A DNA stretch of 38,384 bases from Leptolinea sp. UBA5203 (GTDB lineage: Bacteria; Chloroflexota; Anaerolineae; Anaerolineales; Anaerolineaceae). The notes beneath the pieces were generated by a model. It was not told the DNA's origin and searched no databases. It was given only the letters and a program-made list of their open reading frames with translations. Positions 24,736 through 32,048 of this stretch are shown here, piece by piece; positions within the stretch are counted from its first letter, which is position 1; the number at the start of each line of letters is the position of its first letter. A program made the translations under genes and the position numbers. The DNA is taken from positions 1 to 38,384 of the forward strand of contig DHVR01000007.1 in assembly GCA_002412765.1 (NCBI GenBank), written 5' to 3'.

Positions 24736-25500
24736 ATGGCGTTTGCTTTATCGATCGTTAAACTGGAAGAAGCAATGAAGAAACCCGGCTGTATGATTTG
24801 CCGGACAGAACAGGAGACAGCGATTCATACCTTGAAATCGATGTTGTGGGAAAGTACCAATGATTTTCATCATCGAGAGTTAATCAAGGATGCTTACGGG
24901 TTTTGTCCTGAGCATACCCGCATGGTGGTAGCGCTGGAGCTTTCCACCAGCGGGCCAGTGCTGGGGGTCAATTTGATTTATGAATCCGTGGTGAAGAAGA
25001 CACTGCGGGAATTGCAGGGTGTTAAACCTGGCCGGAAAACCGGCGGCGGGTTCTATGAGTGGTTAAGAAATTTAGGACTACCCCTTCCAAAGTGGGTCAA
25101 GCCGGGAGTGCTGACACCCAAAGTGGCGTGCCCGGCATGCACCACGTCAACGCAAACCGGGATGAATACCCTTTCCACGATGTTTGAGCAGATTGAAATC
25201 AGGGATGAGAATTTTATATCCATTTATCAGCAATCGGATGGGGTATGTTTTTCACATCTACGGCTCGGATTAACGCAGTTAATGGATGAGCATCCGCAAG
25301 CAGCCGCTTTTTTGATTGAAGATACCAAAAAGCGATTGAGCGCACATCAAGCGGGCATGTTGGAATATATCCGCAAACACAATTGGGCGTATAAACATGA
25401 GCAGATGAGTGAAGAGGAAAAGCTCGCCTGGATTAAAACATTGACCTTTTACACCGGTCATCCCGAGTCCAGGTTTAGTCATAAGGTTGATGAGTTTTAA
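24736..25500 (+). CDS. DUF6062-like protein with duplicated CxxC...CxxH half-sites
   Basis: A 254-residue soluble protein of unknown function. Two matching half-sites are visible: C19-x2-C22 ... C57-x2-H60 in the first half, and C132-x2-C135 ... C171-x2-H174 in the second. The spacing is almost the same in both (about 35 residues between the pairs). An internal duplication is therefore likely, each half forming a C3H metal site (zinc probable) or a redox site. The halves are joined by a basic, Gly-rich linker (PGRKTGGGFYEWL). I associate the pattern with DUF6062, but this is from memory. The GAGGTGAT sequence before the ATG gives a ribosome site. It is followed by the repeat cluster, with no terminator seen. 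Confidence 0.75.
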   Translation: MAFALSIVKLEEAMKKPGCMICRTEQETAIHTLKSMLWESTNDFHHRELIKDAYGFCPEHTRMVVALELSTSGPVLGVNLIYESVVKKTLRELQGVKPGRKTGGGFYEWLRNLGLPLPKWVKPGVLTPKVACPACTTSTQTGMNTLSTMFEQIEIRDENFISIYQQSDGVCFSHLRLGLTQLMDEHPQAAAFLIEDTKKRLSAHQAGMLEYIRKHNWAYKHEQMSEEEKLAWIKTLTFYTGHPESRFSHKVDEF

Positions 25501-25571
25501 GGAGCAGGAATTCCTTTGGCGACAGTAAATTAGAGAAATCCTTATACGGACCTAGATAAAACACTCGAAGG

Positions 25572-25833
25572 GGAAACCCGGCCTACGGGCTTCGACAAGC
25601 TCTCCCCTATCGGGGACTTAGCCAACGATAATTCCGTGCCCTGAGCCTGTCGAAGGGTGAAATTACGACCTATGATCTGATTTTCAGGCGTTGATAAAAT
25701 CACCTAAGAGGAAGCCCGGCCAGCGGGCCTCGACAGGCTCGGCCAACGAAATCCCCGTGCCCTGAGCCCGTCGAAGGGTGAAATTACGACCTGTGATTTG
25801 GACCTCAGCCCTCGACAAGTTCGGCCAACGGTT
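25572..25833. repeat. Cluster of imperfect intergenic repeats around CCCTGAGCCTGTCGAAGGG
   Basis: The gap 25501-25836 is filled by repeated modules. Copy A (about 25572-25679) and copy B (about 25710-25798) share a CCCGGCC-GGGC hairpin, a CTTCGACA/CCTCGACA-GGCTC stretch, GCCAACGA, GTGCCCTGAGCC(T/C)GTCGAAGGG, and then TGAAATTACGACCT(A/G)TGAT. Copy A carries a 17-nt extra segment (CTCCCCTATCGGGGACT). A third partial copy (about 25803-25833, CCTCGACAAGTTCGGCCAACG) stops 3 nt before the fpg stop codon. The modules contain self-complementary segments, as mobile palindromic repeats do. No ORF or transposase is present. Confidence 0.75.
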
Positions 25834-25836
25834 TGG

Positions 25837-26649
25837 TTACAAAATCGGCTGGCACGACGGACAAATATAGCTGGCCGTAGAACCGGTGGCAATTTTGATG
25901 ATCTCTGTCTGGCATACCGGGCAAGGACGGCCTTCTTTGTAACCCACCAAGAGCTGATCCGATGCATAGCTGCCTTTTCCGCCCCAGAGATTGTACTCAT
26001 AATCAGCACCGCCTTTATCCACACTGGATTGCAGTTCAGCGCGCATGCGGGTGTATAAGGTTCCTATCTGCGCAGCACTCAGGTTATGCGCCGGGGTGAG
26101 GGGATGGATGCCGGCTTTGAAGAAGATGTCATGGATGTAGTAATTGCCAATCCCAGCCAGACGCTTCTGATCCAGCAGTAGAGTTTTGATGCGTTGTTTG
26201 GACCCGGAAACCAACCGGGTGAAATCATCTGAGCTGATCTGCATCACGTCCGGACCGAGAATGGAAACCATGCTGTGCTTGTGGAGCCTGCCCTCGGGAA
26301 CGTAATGAAAATAGCCGAACCACCAGAAATTGATACTGAGTCTATCCTCGCCTTCCAGTTGTAAAATAATACGCTTTTTCTCCGGTAGGGGTTCGTCTTT
26401 ATAATGAAAGAACACTTCTCCACCCATACCCAGGTTCAGTAACAGCGTACCTTGGGTGAGTTCGGCAAGAATCCATTTGCCATTGGAGTGTATCCGGGTA
26501 AAAGTTTGTCCAGTTACCTTAGAATTGAAATCCGCTTCTGGAAGATTCAAGCATTTTTCCTGTAGAACGGTGATGGATTGAATGCTCCGTCCAGGTAAAA
26601 CTTGCTGCATCTCCCTGGCGCGATTGAAAATTTCCGGATATTCAGGCAT
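25837..26649 (-). CDS. Divergent Fpg/Nei-family DNA glycosylase
   Basis: A base-excision repair glycosylase/AP lyase of 270 residues. The start is ATG 26649, because the mature enzyme needs an N-terminal proline nucleophile. The sequence then reads MPEYPEI, with catalytic Pro1, Glu2 and Glu5, and with Lys57 (mature numbering) in NGKWIL exactly placed. The longer frame from 26661 adds MEKL, which would block catalysis; TGGAG lies 7 nt upstream of 26649. The LGMGGEVFFH block, the helix-two-turn-helix (KRLAGIGNYYIHDIFFKAGIHP) and a C-terminal zinc finger (C-x2-C-x16-C-x2-C) are all present. Two features differ from classical MutM. The DPRRFG loop is NFWWFG, and the zinc finger has no arginine (Thr at the R258 position). 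It is therefore probably a separate subfamily with altered lesion preference. Confidence 0.88.
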   Translation of the reverse strand: MPEYPEIFNRAREMQQVLPGRSIQSITVLQEKCLNLPEADFNSKVTGQTFTRIHSNGKWILAELTQGTLLLNLGMGGEVFFHYKDEPLPEKKRIILQLEGEDRLSINFWWFGYFHYVPEGRLHKHSMVSILGPDVMQISSDDFTRLVSGSKQRIKTLLLDQKRLAGIGNYYIHDIFFKAGIHPLTPAHNLSAAQIGTLYTRMRAELQSSVDKGGADYEYNLWGGKGSYASDQLLVGYKEGRPCPVCQTEIIKIATGSTASYICPSCQPIL

Positions 26650-26736
26650 GAGTTTCTCCATAAAGCGATATAATTAAAACAATAATCAGATTGTAGCACA
26701 AACGTTCTTTTATCGCAGCTCATGAAGGAGGTTGCT

Positions 26737-27123
26737 TTGCCTTCGTTTCGTAAAATACTGTTGACGGGTATCATCCTGGGGGTGGCGGGAATTGGTGGCG
26801 TGCTGTTCCTCTTTTACTTTACCAAACCGACCCTGGAATTCCGCTGGTTATTTTTCTTTTTAAGTCTGACCGGGTTGAGCGGCGTATCTTTGCCCTTGCT
26901 CAGTATGATGCATCAACGCTTTTCCGAACCAGACTCGGTTAATGAAAGCACTTTATTACGGGAAGCCATCATGATTGGATTGTTTGGCAATCTGATCGCC
27001 TGGCTGCAAATCGGGGACATGCTGACCCTGGCTTTATTTTTCTTATTGTTGGCCGGCGGCGTAACGATCGAATATTTAATCCGTTTGACAGAAAAAACAA
27101 CCTGGAGACCCAGACGACAATGA
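26737..27123 (+). CDS. Small integral membrane protein of unknown function
   Basis: About 128 residues with four hydrophobic segments: LLTGIILGVAGIGGVLFLF, WLFFFLSLTGLSGV, EAIMIGLFGNLIAWL and MLTLALFFLLLAGGV. The protein ends in a basic tail (TTWRPRRQ). It begins at TTG 26737, 5 nt after a perfect AAGGAGG. The upstream ATG 26722 overlaps that ribosome site and is unlikely to be used. Its stop overlaps the selA start (ATGA), so it is translationally coupled to selA. No family is recognised, and coupling to a selenium gene may reflect operon convenience only. Confidence 0.75.
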   Translation: MPSFRKILLTGIILGVAGIGGVLFLFYFTKPTLEFRWLFFFLSLTGLSGVSLPLLSMMHQRFSEPDSVNESTLLREAIMIGLFGNLIAWLQIGDMLTLALFFLLLAGGVTIEYLIRLTEKTTWRPRRQ

Positions 27124-28490
27124 CGTCTGCTTTTCGCGGCATCCCTTCGGTGGATCAAGTCCTGAGTGACCCTGTGATCGCTGACCTGATTTTAAAGTAT
27201 GGTCGTGCTTTGACGGTGCAGACCGTGAGGATTATCCTGGAAGCGCTGCGTCAGGCTGCTCATGCAGGTCAGCAAGTGGATGCAACAATGGAAAATATTC
27301 AGCGATCCGTTACCCAAAGCCTGCAAGAACAAGTAAAAACTGGAATTCGACCGGTGATCAATGCCAGCGGGGTGCTGATCCACACCAATTTAGGACGTGC
27401 TCCCTTAAGTCTGGAAGCCATCACGGCCATGTTATCCATTGCGGGTACTTACAATACGCTGGAATTTGATCTGTCGACCGGCAAACGCGGCAAGCGGGCA
27501 GATTCCATTGAGCAAAAACTCATTGCTCTTACTGGGGCGGAAGATGCTTTTGTGGTTAATAATAATGCCAGTGCGGTGCTGCTGGTTTTGGCAGCCCTTG
27601 CACGGCGCAAACGGGTAGTCATCTCCCGCACCCAATTGGTGGAAATCGGCGGGGGCTTTCGAATTCCGGAAGTACTGGAACAATCCGGGGCGAAATTGTA
27701 TGAAATTGGCACCACCAATCGGGTGCATCTGCAGGATTATGAAGATGCCTTAAATGATCCATCTGCGCTGGTTTTGAGGGTGCATCATTCCAATTATAAA
27801 ATTATCGGCTTCACCACGGAGCCCTCTCTGGCAGAACTGGTCAAGGTAGCTGCCAAAGGCGGACATCTGGTGATTGATGATTTGGGGTCGGGGGCAGTCC
27901 TGCCGACCGAATCCTTTGCCAGTGCGCATGAACCCATGGTACAGGAATCCATACAGGCCGGCGTGGACGTGGTCTGTTTTTCGGGTGACAAACTGTTTGG
28001 CGGACCGCAGGCCGGTATTCTGGTTGGGAAGAAAGCAGCCTTGCAGAAGATCAAAAAGCATCCGTTTGCACGAGCCGTACGAGCGGATAAGCTCTGTCTG
28101 GCCGCGCTGGATGCAACTGTCACGCATTATTTAAAAGAAGAGGCGCTGGTAAAAATACCGCTCTGGCAGATGATGTCCTTATCGCAGACGGATTGCGAAA
28201 CCAGAGCCAAGAACTGGCAAGCTGCACTGGGTGTGGGCGTGGTCGTGGATGGTGAATCAACCATCGGGGGAGGGAGCATGCCGGGTGAGACATTGCCAAG
28301 CAAACTCCTATCGATACCGATTGTCCGGCTCAACGCTTTTATGGTTCAATTGCGCGCATTGGAGTTCCCCATTATTGCGCGTGTGATGCAGGAACAGGTG
28401 TTTTTTGATCCACGCACGGTGTTGCCAGAACAGGAAAAGATTTTTATCAGCGAATTAATGAGTTTATTGGATCAATTCAAGTTGCGATAA
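27120..28490 (+). CDS. selA: L-seryl-tRNA(Sec) selenium transferase
   Basis: A PLP enzyme that converts seryl-tRNA(Sec) to selenocysteinyl-tRNA using selenophosphate. The 456 residues are normal for SelA. An N-terminal tRNA-binding region (about 1-70, RGIPSVDQVLSDP) precedes the fold-type I core. NASGVLIHTNLGRAPL and EFDLSTGKRGKR are typical, VIDDLGSG holds the PLP-binding Asp, and the Schiff-base lysine is K291 in FSGDKLFGGPQAG. Selenoprotein synthesis also requires selB, selC and selD, none of which is in this window. The gene overlaps the upstream membrane-protein gene by 4 nt and is followed 22 nt later by the M24 peptidase. The fold also includes archaeal SelA-like proteins, but the match to true SelA is strong. 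Confidence 0.95.
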   Translation: MTSAFRGIPSVDQVLSDPVIADLILKYGRALTVQTVRIILEALRQAAHAGQQVDATMENIQRSVTQSLQEQVKTGIRPVINASGVLIHTNLGRAPLSLEAITAMLSIAGTYNTLEFDLSTGKRGKRADSIEQKLIALTGAEDAFVVNNNASAVLLVLAALARRKRVVISRTQLVEIGGGFRIPEVLEQSGAKLYEIGTTNRVHLQDYEDALNDPSALVLRVHHSNYKIIGFTTEPSLAELVKVAAKGGHLVIDDLGSGAVLPTESFASAHEPMVQESIQAGVDVVCFSGDKLFGGPQAGILVGKKAALQKIKKHPFARAVRADKLCLAALDATVTHYLKEEALVKIPLWQMMSLSQTDCETRAKNWQAALGVGVVVDGESTIGGGSMPGETLPSKLLSIPIVRLNAFMVQLRALEFPIIARVMQEQVFFDPRTVLPEQEKIFISELMSLLDQFKLR

Positions 28491-28512
28491 AGGAAGTTAT
28501 TTAGAGGAAGCC

Positions 28513-29751
28513 ATGAAATCCGATTTGGATAACCTGATGAAAGAACGGAACCTGGATGCTTTGCTGGTTGTGGGCATGGCGCAGCATAATCCTGCCATGG
28601 TGTACTTTACTGGCACGGCCCACGTTACCTCGGCGGATTTAATCAAGCGGGTTGGTGAGCAGCCCATCCTGTTTCACCCCGCGATGGAACGCGAAGAAGC
28701 GGTCCGCACCGGATTGAAAACGATCAATTACAGTCAGTATCCGATGGCGCCCTTAATGCAAGCCGCCGGCAATGACCTGTCCCTCGCCAAAGTCATGCGC
28801 TATGAGCGCATGTTCGCCGATGCCGGCCTTACACATGGCCGGGTAGCTCTGTATGGGGAAGTGGAAATCGGTGAGGTTTTTTCGATATTCACTCAACTGC
28901 AAAAACGAAATCCTGCGCTGGAATTCGTTGGCTATCAGGATGAGGATGTCATCCTGCAGGCCATGGCCACCAAGTCTGCGGATGAACTGGAACACATTCG
29001 AGCCATGGGGCTGCGCACAATCAAAGTGGTGGCTGCAGTTCAGGAATATCTGACAAATCATCAAGTGATTAATACAATATTGGTCAAGGATGATGGCAAA
29101 CCCTTAACCATTGGGGATGTAAAATCCAAAATTAATTTATGGCTGGCGGAAGCAGGTGCTGAAAATCCAGAGAGCACCATTTTTGCCATCGGCCGGGACG
29201 GCGCTTTTCCGCATAGCGCCGGCACGGATAGTGACCTGATCCAGCTTGGTAAACCGATTGTTTTTGATATTTTTCCCTGTGAGGTTGGAGGCGGATATTT
29301 TTATGATTTCACCCGCACCTGGTGTTTGGGGTATGCCCCGCCTGAAGTGGAGAAGTTGTATCAGGATGTGCGTCTGGTCTATGATCAGGTGGTCAGTGAA
29401 TTGACTGTGCATCAAACATTGAAATCCTATCACTATCGTACCTGTGACTTATTCCAGAAGCAGGGACATCCAACGGTGAAGGAAAGCCCGGAAACCGAAA
29501 ATGGGTATGTGCATTCCCTGGGCCATGGGGTTGGTTTACACATCCACGAAAAACCATTTTCGGGGGCGTATGTCAAAGATACGGAAACCCTGAAAGTAGG
29601 ATCCGTTTTTACCATTGAACCCGGACTGTATTACCCTGAGAAGGAAATGGGTGTCCGGCTGGAAGATACATATTATGTCGATACCGACGGCAGTATACGC
29701 TGTTTTGTGCCGTATCCGCATGATCTGGTTATCCCAATGGCAATTGATTAA
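28513..29751 (+). CDS. M24-family aminopeptidase (Xaa-Pro peptidase-like)
   Basis: A cytoplasmic metallopeptidase of 412 residues with the pita-bread fold, likely removing N-terminal residues next to proline or cleaving X-Pro dipeptides. An N-terminal creatinase-like domain (about 1-170) precedes the catalytic domain. All five metal ligands are present: D252 (VFDIFP), D265 (FYDFTRTW), H338 (HSLGHGVGL), E369 (FTIEPG) and E384 (GVRLEDTYY). The exact substrate (aminopeptidase P, prolidase or methionine aminopeptidase-like) cannot be fixed; the two-domain layout favours aminopeptidase P or prolidase. It stands in a tight operon between selA and tsaD, with an AGAGGAAG ribosome site. Confidence 0.92.
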   Translation: MKSDLDNLMKERNLDALLVVGMAQHNPAMVYFTGTAHVTSADLIKRVGEQPILFHPAMEREEAVRTGLKTINYSQYPMAPLMQAAGNDLSLAKVMRYERMFADAGLTHGRVALYGEVEIGEVFSIFTQLQKRNPALEFVGYQDEDVILQAMATKSADELEHIRAMGLRTIKVVAAVQEYLTNHQVINTILVKDDGKPLTIGDVKSKINLWLAEAGAENPESTIFAIGRDGAFPHSAGTDSDLIQLGKPIVFDIFPCEVGGGYFYDFTRTWCLGYAPPEVEKLYQDVRLVYDQVVSELTVHQTLKSYHYRTCDLFQKQGHPTVKESPETENGYVHSLGHGVGLHIHEKPFSGAYVKDTETLKVGSVFTIEPGLYYPEKEMGVRLEDTYYVDTDGSIRCFVPYPHDLVIPMAID

Positions 29752-29769
29752 GTAGAGGTAGAAAGCTTC

Positions 29770-30822
29770 ATGACAAAAAAACAATCAGCGAATGAAAATG
29801 TGGAAAAGATCAGAATCCTGGGTATTGAAACCTCTTGCGATGAAACAGCCGCGGCAGTGATTGAAAACGGTCGATGGCTTCTTTCCAACGTGGTCAATTC
29901 TCAGATAGAAATTCATAAACCGTTTGGCGGGGTCTTTCCGGAAGTGGCTTCCCGCCAACACATCCTCACCATCCATCAGGTGATCAGTAAGGCGCTGCAG
30001 GAAGCCCACATGAGTATTAAGGATGTGGATGCCGTTGCCGTTACCCGCGGACCGGGTCTGGCTGGTTCCTTGGTGGTTGGCATGAACACCGCCAAGGGAT
30101 TGGCGATTGCTTCCGGCAAACCGCTGATTGGGGTCAATCATCTGGAAGGGCACATTTATTCCTCCTGGATACTGGCTGATCCTGAAGTGGAAGTTGATGA
30201 ACCAGAATTCCCCCTGATTACCTTATTGGTTTCGGGCGGTCATAGTGAATTGATTTTGGTGAAGGACCATCTGCAATACGAACGCCTGGGATGTACTCAG
30301 GATGATGCCGCAGGCGAAGCCTTTGACAAAATCGCCCGCCTGTTGAACCTGCCATATCCGGGAGGACCGTCCATCCAAAAAGCGGCTCAGGAAGGCAACC
30401 CCAATGCCTATCCCTTCCCGCGTGCAAAAATGGAAGGTACCTGGAATTTTTCATTCAGCGGATTGAAAACCTCCGTCCTCCGCATGGTTCGCTCAATGGA
30501 AAAAGCACAGAAAGAAATACCGGTGGCGGACCTGGCGGCCAGCTTTCAGGCTGCGGTGGTGGATGCCCTGGTCTCCAAAACCCTTCAAGCTGCTGATGCT
30601 TACAAAGTCAAGCAAATTGTGGTGGCTGGGGGAGTCTCTGCAAATAAAGCCCTGCGGGATGCCATTCTTAATCAAAATCAATTTACCGTTCATATTCCAC
30701 CCTTGAAATATTGCACCGATAATGCCGCCATGATCGCTTCGGCTGGGTATTATCGCTATATCAATGATCATGTGGATTCATTGGATATGGACGTTTTACC
30801 CACCTGGCCGATAACACAATGA
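29770..30822 (+). CDS. tsaD: tRNA N6-adenosine threonylcarbamoyltransferase
   Basis: The Kae1/TsaD subunit transfers threonylcarbamoyl to A37 of ANN-decoding tRNAs. The 350 residues include a 15-residue N-terminal extension before ILGIETSCDET. The ATPase-fold signatures are FGGVFPEVASRQH, RGPGLAGSL, the iron ligands H124 and H128 in NHLEGH, LVSGGHSEL, and the C-terminal CTDNAAMIA containing the metal-binding Asp. It usually works with TsaB, TsaE and TsaC, which are not in this window. It is the last gene of the selA operon; a short CCTCG/CGAGG hairpin at 30824-30839 lies just beyond its stop. Confidence 0.96.
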   Translation: MTKKQSANENVEKIRILGIETSCDETAAAVIENGRWLLSNVVNSQIEIHKPFGGVFPEVASRQHILTIHQVISKALQEAHMSIKDVDAVAVTRGPGLAGSLVVGMNTAKGLAIASGKPLIGVNHLEGHIYSSWILADPEVEVDEPEFPLITLLVSGGHSELILVKDHLQYERLGCTQDDAAGEAFDKIARLLNLPYPGGPSIQKAAQEGNPNAYPFPRAKMEGTWNFSFSGLKTSVLRMVRSMEKAQKEIPVADLAASFQAAVVDALVSKTLQAADAYKVKQIVVAGGVSANKALRDAILNQNQFTVHIPPLKYCTDNAAMIASAGYYRYINDHVDSLDMDVLPTWPITQ

Positions 30823-30869
30823 TCCTCGTCAAACCGAGGTTGTAACCGTTCCATGAAAAGAGCATCTAA

Positions 30870-31463
30870 ATGATTGAAGAAAAACAAAATGAAGAAGAAT
30901 TGCTGAGCGCTTTGAAGAAAGGTAATCGCGACAAGTTTGCCGAACTGGTGGAGCTGACTTCAGATAAAATCTACCGTTTGGCTTTAAAAATGATGTCGAA
31001 CGAACAGGATGCCGAGGACGTGTTACAGGAAACCTACATCAAGGCTTTTCGCTCTTTGGACAAGTTTGAAGGCAAATCCAGCCTTACCACCTGGTTGTAC
31101 CGCATTGCGGTCAATGAATCCCTGATGCAATTACGCAAGAAACATCCTTTGTTTGTACCTATTGGCGAGCCAGAGGAAAATGAAGACAGTTCGCTGCCGC
31201 AGCCGGTGGAAATCGTCGATTGGTGTTGTTTACCGGAAAAGGAATTGCTATCGGATGAAACCAAGAAGCTTCTGGATGAGGCGATTCAAAAGCTTTCTCC
31301 TCTCAACCGTACGGTCTTCCTTTTAAGGGACGTTTCCGACTTATCCACCAAAGAAGCCGCGGATGTTCTGGAGACCACGGAAAGCAATGTCAAAACCAGA
31401 TTATTTCGAGCTCGCATGCAGTTGCGGGAAGAATTATCCATCTATTTCGCGGATCGTGTGTAG
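30870..31463 (+). CDS. ECF-type RNA polymerase sigma factor
   Basis: A 197-residue alternative sigma factor. Region 2 (about 25-90) includes DAEDVLQETYIKAFRSLDKFEGKSSLTTWLYRIA across its core. Region 4 (about 130-190) includes LSPLNRTVFLLRDV and the helix-turn-helix STKEAADVLETTESNVKTRL. Regions 1.1 and 3 are absent, as in all ECF sigmas. The linker carries a Cys pair (DWCCLPEKE). The next gene, 14 nt downstream, encodes a zinc anti-sigma factor with RsrA-like ligand spacing, which marks this sigma as its probable partner and as redox-controlled. The sigma target is probably its own operon, as in most ECF systems. A TGTAAC stands at 30841-30846, but I could not establish a full ECF promoter. 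Confidence 0.94.
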   Translation: MIEEKQNEEELLSALKKGNRDKFAELVELTSDKIYRLALKMMSNEQDAEDVLQETYIKAFRSLDKFEGKSSLTTWLYRIAVNESLMQLRKKHPLFVPIGEPEENEDSSLPQPVEIVDWCCLPEKELLSDETKKLLDEAIQKLSPLNRTVFLLRDVSDLSTKEAADVLETTESNVKTRLFRARMQLREELSIYFADRV

Positions 31464-31477
31464 AAGTTGGCAGGTAT

Positions 31478-31729
31478 ATGATGGCAAAAAATGAATGTTG
31501 TGAACTTTTGACCTATTTAAATGACTATGTTGACGGTTCCTTGCGCGGTGAGCTTTGTAAGGTACTTGAAGAACATATGAGTCATTGTACCAATTGTGAA
31601 ATCGTGGTGAACACGTTGCAGAAGACAGTTGAATTGTATCAACAACAAGATGAGCATCTGCAGATACCAGCGAACACAAAACGAAAACTCTTCCTGACTT
31701 TGGATCTGGAAGATTACCTCGAGAAATAA
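31478..31729 (+). CDS. Zinc-binding (ZAS) anti-sigma factor, RsrA-like
   Basis: An 83-residue soluble protein with the zinc anti-sigma motif H33-x3-C37-x2-C40. C7 lies 26 residues before H33. RsrA of Streptomyces, as I recall it, uses C11, H37, C41 and C44, the same 26-4-3 spacing. C7 and C40 could thus form the trigger disulfide that releases zinc and the sigma factor on oxidation. Additional cysteines are C8 and C27. There is no transmembrane segment, so sensing is cytoplasmic. A second ATG at 31481 is an equally possible start and does not affect the spacing. It directly follows the ECF sigma gene and precedes a zinc-ribbon gene, a disulfide oxidoreductase and an OsmC gene, all thiol-linked. 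Confidence 0.88.
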   Translation: MMAKNECCELLTYLNDYVDGSLRGELCKVLEEHMSHCTNCEIVVNTLQKTVELYQQQDEHLQIPANTKRKLFLTLDLEDYLEK

Positions 31730-31785
31730 AGTAACCAAAAGCCAGTTGATGCATCCAATATGATGAAAACCCGCGGAGAGATTGG

Positions 31786-31983
31786 ATGAACAAGGAAAAG
31801 CAAAAGACAAACCCCTGCGATGAAGTAGCTATCAATCCGGTGATGCCTGGAGCAAATGTTCAAAAAGGAAATCGTGCTGGAGACTTATGTCCCATTTGTC
31901 ATACCGAACGGCTGGATTATAACGGCTTGATGATTCTGGTGTGTCCTGTTTGTGGACAGATTGAAGGTGGCTGTTTTACCTGA
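31786..31983 (+). CDS. Small zinc-ribbon protein, unknown function
   Basis: A 65-residue protein whose C-terminal half is a rubredoxin/zinc-ribbon-type knuckle pair: C35-P-I-C38 and C53-P-V-C56, with 14 residues between. Extra cysteines occur at C11 and C63, the latter just before the end (GGCFT). The N-terminal half is polar and probably disordered. The gene has a GGAGAG ribosome site before ATG 31786 and ends in tandem stops (TGATAA). It lies between the anti-sigma gene and the PDO gene. A role in metal binding or redox transfer in the same regulon is inferred from position only. Confidence 0.7.
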   Translation: MNKEKQKTNPCDEVAINPVMPGANVQKGNRAGDLCPICHTERLDYNGLMILVCPVCGQIEGGCFT

Positions 31984-32048
31984 TAAGGACTGTCCCTTGC
32001 TCCGTGCGGGCAAAAAAAACAATGAAATTGCATTCTTTGGAGGAATCA

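Noticed and set aside
25572..25833. CRISPR-like array
   Set aside because: The repeats are long, degenerate and only two or three in number. Spacers are not unique or uniform, and no cas gene is present.
30824..30839. Terminator after tsaD (CCTCG/CGAGG hairpin)
   Set aside because: The stem is only 5 bp and is followed by GTTGTAACC, not a T-run. At best it is a weak pause site.
30841..30866. ECF autoregulatory promoter starting at TGTAAC
   Set aside because: A -35-like TGTAAC is present, but no matching -10 (CGTC or CGTA) is found at 16-17 nt. The implied start would fall at the sigma start codon. The other genes of the cluster show no shared motif.
31976..31986. In-frame TGA as selenocysteine in the zinc-ribbon gene
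   Set aside because: selA in the window raised the question. Here TGA is followed at once by TAA, and the protein already has a complete zinc ribbon. No SECIS-like hairpin was evident, so it is an ordinary tandem stop.
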